From assembly GCA_947372465.1 (NCBI GenBank), contig CANBTT010000024.1, forward strand, positions 1-42,091: a stretch of DNA of 42,091 nucleotides, given 5' to 3'. The notes below the pieces were generated by a model. That model was not told the DNA's origin, searched no databases, and saw nothing but the letters and a program-made list of their open reading frames with translations. Below are positions 8,768 to 16,643 of the stretch, in pieces. The first letter of the stretch is position 1. Each line of letters starts with the position of its first letter. Source of the stretch: Burkholderiales bacterium. GTDB lineage: Bacteria > Pseudomonadota > Gammaproteobacteria > Burkholderiales > Burkholderiaceae_C. Position numbers and translations under genes: made by a program.

Positions 8768-9760
8768 ATGAACCAGACCCATCCGCACCGTGCCTGCGCG
8801 CTTACCAAGCGCTATTTCATGGGATTGTTGATTGGCACGGCTGCACTTTTCGTGCACGCACAAAGCTACCCCAACAAGCCCATCAAAGTGATCATCCCTG
8901 CAGGCCCCGGTGACAGCTGTGACACCTTGGTGCGCATCTTAGGGCCCAAGGTCTCTGAAAAGTTGGGGCAACCCATCGTGATCGACAACCGTCCGGGCTC
9001 ATCGGGCCAACTGGGATTGAGCCTCATCAAGCAAGCCCCAGCGGATGGTTACACCATCGGGTGTGGCCAGGGGGGCAACATGGTGATTGTGCCTTTGGCT
9101 TATCAAAAGGTGATGTACGACACCAAGAAGGACTTTGCGCCCATTGCCCTTTTGGCCTCCAACTTCTTGGCGCTTGTGGTGAGCCCCACCTTCCCGATCA
9201 AGACCACTGAGGAGTTCATTGCTTACGCCAAAAAGAACCCTGGCAAGGTCACCTTTGGCACCAACGGAGAAGGCGCGTTTCTTCACATGGCCACGGAGCA
9301 GTTCAGTTTGCAGTCGGGCATCAAATACTTGCACGTGCCATTCAAGAGCATGCCCGAGGTCTTCAACGGCATGTTCAGCGGCCAAGTCGATGCCACCTTG
9401 TCCTCCTACATCGCATCTCAACCCTTGACGGACGCGGGCAAGCTCAAACTCATTGCGATCGCCAGATCGCAGCGCTTGAGTGACCACCCAGCGGTGCCCA
9501 CCATTTCAGAGACCGTCCCCGGCTTCACCTCGGGCGGTTGGTTTGGCATGATTGCACCTGCGGGCACACCAAGTGAGGCCATCAATTTGCTCAACAAAGA
9601 GTTCAACATTGCCATGTCCCAAGCCGATGTGATCGAGCGCATGAAAAAGCTCGGCCTGGACACCCACACCGAGCCCCCACAATTCTTTGCCGACACCATC
9701 AATGGCGACTTTGCGCGTTGGGGCAAACTGCTCAAAGACATTGACTTCAAAAAAATGTGA
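8768..9760 (+). CDS. Bug family (TctC-like) substrate-binding protein
   Basis: A 330-residue periplasmic receptor. The signal sequence ends VHA-QSYPNKPIKV. Loop 1 is 'IPAGPGDSCDTLVRIL', an unusual variant with Asp-Ser-Cys-Asp where relatives have Gly-x-Thr-Asp. Loop 2 is 'FGTNGEGAFLHMATE'. The 'YDTKKDFAPIALLASN' and 'LHVPFKSMPEVFNGMFSG' segments are family hallmarks. AAGGGAGA lies about 8 bases before the ATG. It is third in the plus-strand trio and converges on the Bug run on the other strand. Divergence in loop 1 suggests a different ligand from the neighbouring Bug proteins (inference). Confidence 0.9.
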   Translation: MNQTHPHRACALTKRYFMGLLIGTAALFVHAQSYPNKPIKVIIPAGPGDSCDTLVRILGPKVSEKLGQPIVIDNRPGSSGQLGLSLIKQAPADGYTIGCGQGGNMVIVPLAYQKVMYDTKKDFAPIALLASNFLALVVSPTFPIKTTEEFIAYAKKNPGKVTFGTNGEGAFLHMATEQFSLQSGIKYLHVPFKSMPEVFNGMFSGQVDATLSSYIASQPLTDAGKLKLIAIARSQRLSDHPAVPTISETVPGFTSGGWFGMIAPAGTPSEAINLLNKEFNIAMSQADVIERMKKLGLDTHTEPPQFFADTINGDFARWGKLLKDIDFKKM

Positions 9761-9772
9761 TCAAGGGGCCAT

Positions 9773-9803
9773 GCCCTCTTAGACGCAAGGACGCCAAGAG
9801 GGC
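9773..9803. terminator. Possible terminator between convergent genes
   Basis: GCCCTCTT (9773-9780) pairs with AAGAGGGC (9796-9803) around a 15-base loop, between two convergent stop codons. There is no clear T-run, so activity is uncertain. Confidence 0.4.
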
Positions 9804-9810
9804 GATGCCT

Positions 9811-10815
9811 TCAAGTTTCCTCAGCGCTGAAGCCCGACGCCTTGATGATGGGCCCCCACATGTCCAAGTCGGCCTTGATCGCCTTTGCAAACTGCTCTGG
9901 GGTGCTTTGCACAGGCGCCATGCCCATCTTGTCCAGCGCCTCCTTCATGGCCTCGTTGTTCAAGACCTCGTTGATCCACGCGCAGGTTTTATGAACTAGA
10001 GCACTGGGGGTATTTTTAGGACACAAAACACCCAACCAACTCTCGATCACCACGTCTTTGTATCCAAGCTCAAAGAGCGTGGGCGTTTGGGGAAGAAAAC
10101 GACTTCGCACCTGGGCCGTGATGGCCAAGGGACGAAGGCGAGCGGACTTCAAATGCGGCATCACCTCACCCAAAGGATTGAAGCTTGAGGCGATTTGTCC
10201 GCCCATCAAGTCTTGGAGCGCGGGGGCACCCCCTTTATAAGGCACATGGAGCAAGGGGGTGTGTGTGGCTTTGGAGAACAAGAGGCCCGCAAAGTGAGGT
10301 GAAGCGCCAGCGGAAGTGGATGCAAAAGCAGCCTCCTCGGGGTGTGCTTTGCACCACACCAAAAAATCTGCGACCGACTGCACCCGCTCTGGCACCTTGG
10401 GGCCCACACACAACACCAGCGCAGACTTGGAACACATGGCCACAGGTGTGAAGTCTTGAATGGGATCGTAAGAAAGGGCTTTGAAACTGTGCGGAAAAAT
10501 GGTCAACGCAAAATCCACCGTGAAGAGCATGGTCATTGCATCCGGGGCACTGTCCTTCACGTATTGCGACGCCAAGCGACTGCCCGCACCGACACGGTTC
10601 TCTACCACGAGACCTGTCGGGTAATGCGCTTTGAGTTTGTCTGCCAATGCACGCGCCAACAGATCCGTCGCACCGCCTGCAGGAAAGCCCACCATAAATT
10701 TGGCCATTTTGGTGGGCGCTGGGCTTTGCGCCATCAAGGGCTTGGTGCGCACAACACCAAGCACCAGCGCCGCGGCTTTCGCAAGGGCATAGAAAAAACG
10801 GCGACGATTTCTCAT
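9811..10815 (-). CDS. Bug family (TctC-like) substrate-binding protein
   Basis: A 334-residue periplasmic receptor with an Arg-rich, Tat-like leader (MRNRRRFFYALAKAAALVLG) rather than a plain Sec signal. Loop 1 is 'VGFPAGGATDLLARAL', loop 2 'FASTSAGASPHFAGLLF', followed by 'LHVPYKGGAPALQDLMGG', all typical of the family. GGGAG lies about 9 bases upstream of the ATG. It is last in a minus-strand run Bug - fumarylacetoacetase - Bug - Bug, 53 bases after the preceding gene's stop. The ligand is unknown. The repeated receptors in one run suggest several related substrates or paralogue divergence. Confidence 0.9.
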   Translation of the reverse strand: MRNRRRFFYALAKAAALVLGVVRTKPLMAQSPAPTKMAKFMVGFPAGGATDLLARALADKLKAHYPTGLVVENRVGAGSRLASQYVKDSAPDAMTMLFTVDFALTIFPHSFKALSYDPIQDFTPVAMCSKSALVLCVGPKVPERVQSVADFLVWCKAHPEEAAFASTSAGASPHFAGLLFSKATHTPLLHVPYKGGAPALQDLMGGQIASSFNPLGEVMPHLKSARLRPLAITAQVRSRFLPQTPTLFELGYKDVVIESWLGVLCPKNTPSALVHKTCAWINEVLNNEAMKEALDKMGMAPVQSTPEQFAKAIKADLDMWGPIIKASGFSAEET

Positions 10816-10868
10816 GGCTAAACGCTCCCAAAAAAAGAAAGGTGCCGCAGTCCCTGTCGAGCAAACCT

Positions 10869-11855
10869 TTATTCTGGTTCAATGCCAGCGGCTTTGGCCA
10901 CCTTGGCCCATTTGTCCATTTCGCTTTTGATCAATTGCGCAAACTCTTGTGGCGAGTTGCCCACCGCTTCGGCCCCATCTTGGACCAACTTGTCTTTTAA
11001 GCTCTTGGTCTTGAGTCCTTTCACAACGCTTTGATGCAACTTCTCGATGATGGCCAAAGGCGTGCCCGCTGGGGCCAACAAGCCATACCACTGAATGGAG
11101 AGGTAATTGGCCACCCCGGCTTCGCTCACTGTGGGCACCTGTGGCAGACTCTCAATGCGCCTTTGACCCGACACGGCCAATGCGCGCACCTTGCCCGCTT
11201 GTATCAAGGGCATGGCCTCCAAAGCGTTGGTGAAGACCCCAGAGACTTGGCCCGCCAACAAATCGGAGACCGCGGGCGATGTGCCCTTGTAGGGGATGTG
11301 CTGAATTTGTATGTTCGCCATGGATTTGAGCAACTCCATGGACATGTGCGGCGAAGTCCCAATCCCCGCACTGCCATAATTCAAGGTCGAATTTTTTTGC
11401 CTCGCCAAATTCAAATATTCGTTGAGGGTCGTGGCTGGCAAATGGATGTTCACTATCAAAATATTGGGCACGGTCGCCGCCACAGAGATGGGCGCAAAGT
11501 CTTTGATGGGATCAAAGCTGATGTTCTTGTAGAGCACCGTATTGAGCACCAAGGTGCTCGGCACAAACAGCAAGGTGTAGCCATCGGAAGGGGATTTCGC
11601 CACCGCATTGATCCCAATCATGTTGCCCGCACCCGCCTTGTTCTCGACAAAGAAGGATTGGCCCAAATCGGTGCTCAAATGTTGCGCAATCAATCTGCCC
11701 ACAATGTCCGTGCCCCCTCCTGCTTGACTGGGCACCACAATCTTCACGGGGTGGTTTGGGTAGGCATCCTTGGCGGTTTGCGCGCAAGCAAGGCTAGCAA
11801 AACATTCAAGGGCCAATGAAGCAATGAGGGTCAAGGAGGGGCGTTTAAGGTTCAT
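10869..11855 (-). CDS. Bug family (TctC-like) substrate-binding protein
   Basis: A ~328-residue periplasmic receptor. The ATG at 11855 is chosen because it begins a normal signal peptide (MNLKRPSLTLIASLALECFA, then SLACAQ). The open frame extends to 11978, but that would overlap the end of the fumarylacetoacetase gene and bury the signal. Loop 1 is 'VPSQAGGGTDIVGRLI', loop 2 'NYGSAGIGTSPHMSME', then 'IQHIPYKGTSPAVSDLLAG'. It lies 49 bases downstream of the fumarylacetoacetase stop on the same strand, so co-transcription is likely. The ligand cannot be read from the sequence. Confidence 0.9.
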   Translation of the reverse strand: MNLKRPSLTLIASLALECFASLACAQTAKDAYPNHPVKIVVPSQAGGGTDIVGRLIAQHLSTDLGQSFFVENKAGAGNMIGINAVAKSPSDGYTLLFVPSTLVLNTVLYKNISFDPIKDFAPISVAATVPNILIVNIHLPATTLNEYLNLARQKNSTLNYGSAGIGTSPHMSMELLKSMANIQIQHIPYKGTSPAVSDLLAGQVSGVFTNALEAMPLIQAGKVRALAVSGQRRIESLPQVPTVSEAGVANYLSIQWYGLLAPAGTPLAIIEKLHQSVVKGLKTKSLKDKLVQDGAEAVGNSPQEFAQLIKSEMDKWAKVAKAAGIEPE

Positions 11856-11904
11856 GGTGCGGATTGATGAATTGATCGAGGTTGCTAGGCGCTTGCGGTT
11901 TGTT

Positions 11905-13239
11905 TTAGACATCCAACGCCGTGCCGCCCACACTGGGTTGAATGGTCCCCACACAATCGCCAAATCCAATCGAGACATGGCCCTCTTTTTTGGCCCAAGC
12001 GCTGAGGATGATTTGGTCGCCGTCTTCTAGGGCTGTTCTGCGCTCGCCTGAACTCAGCTTCAAGGGCTTCTTGCCCGCTTCGGTGATCTCGGTGATGCAG
12101 GCGCGTGAATCGTCTGTGGGCCCAGAAATGGTCCCACTGCCGATCAAGTCGCCCGGGTTCATATTGCAGCCGTTGCTGCTGTGGTGGGCCAACATTTGAG
12201 CAAAGGTCCAGTACAAATGTTTCAAGTGCGAGGTCGTGATGCGTTGAGCTTGCAAGTGCTCGGCCCTTTGTGTTTCAGAACGAATGAAGGCTTGCACTTC
12301 AATCGCCAAGCCCCCGTGCTCTTGGTCCATGGGGTCGCTCAAATAAGGCAAGAGCACTGGATCCTTGGCTCCTCGCGCTTGTGGTTTTGATCGAAAGGGT
12401 CGCAAGGCCTCGCTGCTCACCACCCAAGGAGAAATGGAGGACATGAAGCTTTTACCCAGAAAAGGCCCCAAGACCTGCTCCCACCACTGAATGCTTTTGG
12501 CCGACCAATCGTTGAGCAAACAGTAGCCAAACAAATGCCTTTGAGCGTCCTTCATGGCAATGGGCTCGGACAGGGCATTGCCTTGACCGATGAAGGCCGC
12601 CAATTCCAGCTCAAAATCCATCATCTGAGCAGGACCAAATTTGATCGCACCCGTTGCGTCCTTGAATTGACCGCGAGGGCGCACCACGGGCGAGCCACTG
12701 ACGCGAATCGAGGAGGCACGCCCATGGTAAGCAATGGGCAAGGATTTGAATGCGGCGGGCAAAGGATCCTTCAAGCCTTTGAAGCGACCATGGCGCTCGG
12801 TGTGGTATTCAGAAGTCAAAAAGTCCGTGTAGTCCCCAATGCTTGCAGGCAAACACATCTCAACTTGGGACAACTCGGGCAACAAGGTGCTTGACAAGGC
12901 CGAGACCATGCTCTGCGAGCTTGCGCCCACCGCCAAATGTCCGCTCAGTTGTTCTCTCAAAGCGCTGCTGAAGGACTCGGGCAAAGCCATCAAGGCATTC
13001 AATTGACCACTTGCCAGAGATTTCAATGCAATCGCTGCATCCCCCGTAAAAAGATGAAAGTGTTGAGAGGCCGTGAGGTCAAAGATGTGCTGCCCAATGG
13101 CCACACCCACATGGCGTTGCCCCTGTCTTAAAAACACGCCCAAGGGCAAATTTTGAATCGGAAAAGGCGTATCGCTGGCGTTGGCCGAGGGGAGCCAAGA
13201 ACGCCTTTGCGGGTCATGGGTTGCATTCAATTCAAACAT
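11905..13239 (-). CDS. fahA: Fumarylacetoacetase
   Basis: Hydrolyses fumarylacetoacetate to fumarate and acetoacetate, the last step of tyrosine/homogentisate breakdown. At 444 residues it is full length. It has an N-terminal SH3-like domain (~25-125) and the catalytic domain with D139 and H146 in 'DYTDFLTSEYHTERHG', the 'YHGRASSIRVSG' stretch, metal ligands E210 and E212 in 'MMDFELELAAFIG', and D244 in 'LLNDWSAKSIQWWE'. The spacing matches the mammalian enzyme. No homogentisate dioxygenase or maleylacetoacetate isomerase gene is in the window. The enzyme lies between Bug receptor genes on the same strand, so it may serve an imported aromatic acid route instead of, or besides, tyrosine breakdown. 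Confidence 0.92.
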   Translation of the reverse strand: MFELNATHDPQRRSWLPSANASDTPFPIQNLPLGVFLRQGQRHVGVAIGQHIFDLTASQHFHLFTGDAAIALKSLASGQLNALMALPESFSSALREQLSGHLAVGASSQSMVSALSSTLLPELSQVEMCLPASIGDYTDFLTSEYHTERHGRFKGLKDPLPAAFKSLPIAYHGRASSIRVSGSPVVRPRGQFKDATGAIKFGPAQMMDFELELAAFIGQGNALSEPIAMKDAQRHLFGYCLLNDWSAKSIQWWEQVLGPFLGKSFMSSISPWVVSSEALRPFRSKPQARGAKDPVLLPYLSDPMDQEHGGLAIEVQAFIRSETQRAEHLQAQRITTSHLKHLYWTFAQMLAHHSSNGCNMNPGDLIGSGTISGPTDDSRACITEITEAGKKPLKLSSGERRTALEDGDQIILSAWAKKEGHVSIGFGDCVGTIQPSVGGTALDV

Positions 13240-13346
13240 GTAAGTCTTCTAAGGTCAGATGCTCGGGCCGTCCATCCAGGGGCCAACAGGGTTTGAACTC
13301 CTTGGCTGAATGGAGATGCGGATTCAAGCCAAGGCATGAAGGCCGA

Positions 13347-14402
13347 TCAATCGGCCTCGGGTTTGAATTCTTTGATGAGTTTGCCCCATTTTTTGAGTTC
13401 ATTCTCAATGTCGAGTTTAAACTTTTCTGGAGAGCTTTTAACGGGATCGAGACCCGTTTGAGCCATTTCGGCTTGAAATGCTGGGTCATTTTCTGAGGCG
13501 AGGATGGCGCCTGAGAGCACCTTCAACACCTCTCCTGGGGTTTGAATGGGTGCGACCAAACCCACCCAAGAGTAGGCCTCATAGTCGCCTCCAATCACCT
13601 CACGCACCGTGGGCACATTGGGCAACTGAGGCGCGCGCGCGCGCCCGCCTGTGGCCAAAATTTTGAGTCGGTCCGATTTCACAAACGGCATGACCGAGGG
13701 AATGGTCTCCATGGTCATGTCCACTTGACCGCCCAGGAGATCGTTCAATGCAGGTGTGCCCCCCTTGTAGGGCACATGCAGCATCTCAAAATGCGCTTCA
13801 CTCTTGAGCCACTCCCCCACCAGGTGATTGAGAGAGCCATTGCCCGCTGAACCGTAGCTCAAGCTTTGCTCTTTGGACAAGGCGATGAATTCTTTCAAGG
13901 TGTTCGCCTTCAAGCCGGCTCGGGAGGCAAAAATCACGGGCGACCTGGCCACCATGGCCAAGGGCGCAAAAGAGTTCAAGGGCTGGTAGTTCAGTTTGGG
14001 GTACAAAGCGGGTGCCACGCCAAGGCTGCTGGTGCTGCCCCACAGCAAGGTGTAACCATCTGGGTTTGACTTGGCCACCAAGGTGCTGCCTGTGGTGCCA
14101 CCGGCGCCGGGTTTGTTCTCCACCACCACAGACTGCTTGAAGTGAGTGCTTAAAAATCTGGCCATCAATCTGGCGCTGGAGTCGGTCGGGCCTCCTGGGG
14201 GAAAAGGCACCACGATAGAAATGGGTCTTGAAGGGTAACTCTGTGCGTGAGCAGTCGCAACACCCAGCAAGGACAAAAGACCAACCAACAACAAGGCTTT
14301 GCTGCCCTGCAGACCCCTAGACGACTGCGTTGTGAGGGCCTTGAGGCGTTGGAAACGATGAGCACTTTTTAGCAAGTATGTATCAAATAAAGATGTTTTC
14401 AT
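13347..14402 (-). CDS. Bug family (TctC-like) substrate-binding protein
   Basis: A ~351-residue periplasmic receptor. The N-terminal extension before the hydrophobic core (SKALLLVGLLSLLGVATAHA) is unusually long, about 35 residues, so a start nearer the core may be used. ATG at 14402 is listed; a TTG at 14417 is also in frame and has a purine-rich stretch upstream. Mature start QSYPSRPISI, loop 1 'VPFPPGGPTDSSARLM', loop 2 'SYGSAGNGSLNHLVGEWL', and 'LHVPYKGGTPALNDLLGG'. It is first in the minus-strand run leading to fumarylacetoacetase (107-base gap). The divergent region upstream holds operator-like repeats. Confidence 0.88.
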   Translation of the reverse strand: MKTSLFDTYLLKSAHRFQRLKALTTQSSRGLQGSKALLLVGLLSLLGVATAHAQSYPSRPISIVVPFPPGGPTDSSARLMARFLSTHFKQSVVVENKPGAGGTTGSTLVAKSNPDGYTLLWGSTSSLGVAPALYPKLNYQPLNSFAPLAMVARSPVIFASRAGLKANTLKEFIALSKEQSLSYGSAGNGSLNHLVGEWLKSEAHFEMLHVPYKGGTPALNDLLGGQVDMTMETIPSVMPFVKSDRLKILATGGRARAPQLPNVPTVREVIGGDYEAYSWVGLVAPIQTPGEVLKVLSGAILASENDPAFQAEMAQTGLDPVKSSPEKFKLDIENELKKWGKLIKEFKPEAD

Positions 14403-14715
14403 GGCGGTATCGGTCAAGTCGTTTCTTTCATTGCAGTGGCGCTTCTTGCGCTCAGGCGGGAGGCACTTGAGTCCACCTGCAAGGGAGGTTTAAAAAAAAT
14501 CTGATGCTCAAAATGGGACGAACCCAGGGCTTGAAGCAGCCCCTTTAAGAGCAAAGGCATTTTATGTCGACACCCGCTCGATCTTGATCTCCATGCGCCT
14601 GATCAAGGGTAATTTCCACCCACATCAAGGGTTAACACCGAATGCATAGACCTGAGGTTCGTCAGATATTGCTAGGGGGCATCTTACAAACAACCAACAC
14701 TGGAGACCACAACAC
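14403..14715. other. Divergent intergenic region with operator-like repeats
   Basis: No gene seen. The region separates the minus-strand Bug operon from the plus-strand GlcG/HbpS-like gene and must hold both promoters. The only clear structure is the repeat group listed at 14583-14632. Confidence 0.5.
14583..14632. promoter_or_regulatory. Operator-like inverted plus direct repeats
   Basis: CTTGATC (14583-14589) and GATCAAG (14601-14607) form a perfect 7-base inverted repeat with an 11-base spacer. ATCAAGGGT occurs at 14602-14610 and again at 14624-14632, 22 bases apart (about two helical turns). This resembles a dimer-binding site with an extra half-site for a transcription factor such as a LysR or IclR type. 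No regulator gene is in the window. Confidence 0.4.
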
Positions 14716-15243
14716 ATGAAGCCACTTTTACTCAAATGCACACGAATCACCGTCTGCTGCTTGCTCGCCTTGGGAACTCAATGGGCCAGTGCGCAAGCAC
14801 CTGCCAATCCCGCGGATGTGATCCCTGACAAAATGCCCTTTGATCTGCCCTTTGGCACGCCCATCAAATTAGAAAAAGCCGATCAAGTCTTGTCGGCGGC
14901 TGTCTCTGAGGCCCTCAAGCGCGATTGGAAATTGGTCTGCTCGGTCTCAGACCCCTACGGCCAAATGGTGGCCATGAAGCGCATGGACCATGCACAAATT
15001 GCCTCCATCGACATCGCCATTCACAAAGCCCGTACGGCAGCCAAATACAGGCGCGAGACGAAACTCTTTGAGCTGGGGATTGCCAACAACCCCTACCTTG
15101 CAACACTTGACGATGTGATTGCCTCAAGAGGGGGCATTCCTTTGGTGGAATCGGGCAAACTGATCGGCGCCATTGGCTGCTCTGGGGGCACAGGTTCCCA
15201 AGACGAAGTGGTCGCCAAAACAGCCGCCGCGCTGGTCAAGTGA
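14716..15243 (+). CDS. GlcG/HbpS-like heme-binding family protein, exported
   Basis: A 175-residue protein with a signal peptide (~1-27, ending WASAQA) and one GlcG/HbpS domain. Evidence includes 'ADQVLSAAVSEALKRDWKLV', 'VSDPYGQMVAMKRMDHAQIA', 'AIHKARTAAKYRRET', and the Gly-rich end 'ASRGGIPLVESGKLIGAIGC' then SGGTGSQDE. The domain is found in HbpS, a heme-binding or redox-sensing protein, and in GlcG of unknown role; heme binding is not proven for most members. The RNA leader carries GGAG about 11 bases before the ATG. It is a single gene that converges on the cupin gene at 15264 and is divergent from the Bug operon. Confidence 0.85.
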   Translation: MKPLLLKCTRITVCCLLALGTQWASAQAPANPADVIPDKMPFDLPFGTPIKLEKADQVLSAAVSEALKRDWKLVCSVSDPYGQMVAMKRMDHAQIASIDIAIHKARTAAKYRRETKLFELGIANNPYLATLDDVIASRGGIPLVESGKLIGAIGCSGGTGSQDEVVAKTAAALVK

Positions 15244-15251
15244 GTCGCTCA

Positions 15252-15295
15252 AGCCCCAAGCGCCTAGGGACTGCTCAGCCCTTGGGCTTGGGGCT
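15252..15295. terminator. Inverted repeat at convergent 3' ends
   Basis: AGCCCCAAGC (15252-15261) pairs perfectly with GCTTGGGGCT (15286-15295). The right arm lies inside the last codons of the cupin gene. It probably acts as a shared hairpin for the convergent genes, but lacks a T-run. Confidence 0.45.
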
Positions 15296-15680
15296 CATCC
15301 CTTAAGAACAAGGTCACCAAGGGCTCGCTGCCCACCTGGCAACTCCAATGACCGTGAATTTTGGGATCGAACGTGGCCCCAGCGGGCAACGTGTCGGCCG
15401 AATAAAAATGCTCGCCCGCTTTGAAGGTCTTGCCCTCACCCGATTGCAGACCAATGTGCATCTCACCACTCAAGATAAAAACCCACTGAGGCGCACCCGT
15501 GCAATGAAACTCGCTCTTAAAGCCCACGGGGCTTTTCCTGAGTTGGTAGCCTGCACTGGGCTTGAGCGCTGACAGCCTGGCCTCGGGCTTGCCTTCGTTC
15601 AGCGCCACTTCCTCGGTTTTAAAGAGAGCGTGACCGCTCTGAGCGGTGTAGAGAATGGTTTTTGTGAACAGTTCACTCAT
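15264..15680 (-). CDS. Small cupin-domain protein
   Basis: A single-domain cupin of ~138 residues (start at M of 'MSELFTKTILYTAQSGHAL'; the frame extends 14 codons further upstream with no added support). Cupin strands appear in 'SEFHCTGAPQWVFILSGEMH' (motif 1-like, His and Glu present) and 'KTFKAGEHFYSADTLP' (motif 2-like), then 'GHWSCQVGSEPLVTLFL'. Cupins of this size are metal-dependent enzymes or small-ligand sensors; no reaction can be assigned. There is no signal peptide, so it is likely cytoplasmic. It converges on the GlcG/HbpS-like gene. Confidence 0.8.
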   Translation of the reverse strand: MSELFTKTILYTAQSGHALFKTEEVALNEGKPEARLSALKPSAGYQLRKSPVGFKSEFHCTGAPQWVFILSGEMHIGLQSGEGKTFKAGEHFYSADTLPAGATFDPKIHGHWSCQVGSEPLVTLFLRDEPQAQGLSSP

Positions 15681-15861
15681 GCGACAAGCCTTGATGAAGG
15701 GGTTGGGTTCAATCGTTATCAAATGATTCTAAGACAAGCCAGGGGATTATCCGCATTAAAACGCAGGGCTCTAAAACGCGGGGTCTGATTTCACAGGATA
15801 ATAGCGTCTTGGTGGTCCATCCAACGCCATGTGACCAACCCTATTCATCATTTAATTGCTT

Positions 15862-16614
15862 ATGAAACCTCAATACGCTCTCGTGACGGGTGCCAGCTCT
15901 GGCATTGGTGAGGCATGTGCCTTGGCACTCCTTCAAAAAGGTTGGCATGTGGCCCTCTTGGCCCGAAGGGCCGACGGCTTTGGCCCTTGGCTCAAAGAGC
16001 ACGCCATCGACGCTGACAGGGCACTTGTTTTAAGCGCTGACATCTCCAAAGAAGAGGACGTCAAGCGTGCCTTCACACGCATTGAGACCCACTGGGGCAG
16101 GCTTGATTTGCTCTTTAACAATGCGGGCATTTTCCCAACCGGCAAGCTGCCCGAAGAAGTGAGCGGCGAGGCCTGGAGAACAGCCGTAGACGTCAACATC
16201 AACGGGGCCTTTTATTGCCTCTCAGCAGCCTTTTCTTTGATGAAGCGCCAGACCCCCATGGGTGGGCGCATCATCAACAATGGCTCGATTTCAGCGCATG
16301 CCCCCCGCCCTGCTTCCATCGCTTACACCACCACCAAACACGCCATCACGGGTCTGACCAAAGCGGCCAACTTGGATGGACGCGCTCACAACATTGCGGT
16401 GGGTCAGATTGACATAGGCAACGTTGCAAGCGACATGACACAAGCCATGGCGCAAGGCATCACCCAAGCCGACGGAAGCGTCAAGACAGAAGCCCGCATG
16501 GAGATGCAAGGGGTGGTGGACACGGTGATGAACATGGCGCACTTGCCCCTGTCTGCCAATGTGCTCTTTACCACCATCATGGCCACCAGCATGCCCTTTG
16601 TCGGCCGCGGCTGA
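15862..16614 (+). CDS. SDR family NAD(P)-dependent oxidoreductase
   Basis: A 250-residue short-chain dehydrogenase/reductase that oxidises or reduces an alcohol/ketone with NAD(P)(H). It has the nucleotide-binding TGASSGIG (residues 9-16), the 'LLFNNAGIFPTGKLP' motif, an active-site Ser in 'INNGSISAHAPRP', and catalytic Y155-T-T-T-K159. The acidic 'SADISKEEDV' strand is typical. ATG at 15862 is preferred over an in-frame TTG two codons earlier. A 29-base gap to the MFS gene indicates an operon: transporter and dehydrogenase probably share a substrate, which is unknown. Confidence 0.9.
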   Translation: MKPQYALVTGASSGIGEACALALLQKGWHVALLARRADGFGPWLKEHAIDADRALVLSADISKEEDVKRAFTRIETHWGRLDLLFNNAGIFPTGKLPEEVSGEAWRTAVDVNINGAFYCLSAAFSLMKRQTPMGGRIINNGSISAHAPRPASIAYTTTKHAITGLTKAANLDGRAHNIAVGQIDIGNVASDMTQAMAQGITQADGSVKTEARMEMQGVVDTVMNMAHLPLSANVLFTTIMATSMPFVGRG

Positions 16615-16643
16615 GCACTCCTTCACTTTTTTTGGCCTTCAAC

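Noticed and set aside
11031-11819. Plus-strand open frame of 262 codons
   Set aside because: It is antisense to a Bug gene and is His/Gly/Gln-rich, as expected from a shadow frame.
13631-13645. GC dinucleotide run as a repeat element
   Set aside because: It lies within a Bug coding region, encodes alternating Arg/Ala residues, and is too short to be a notable repeat.
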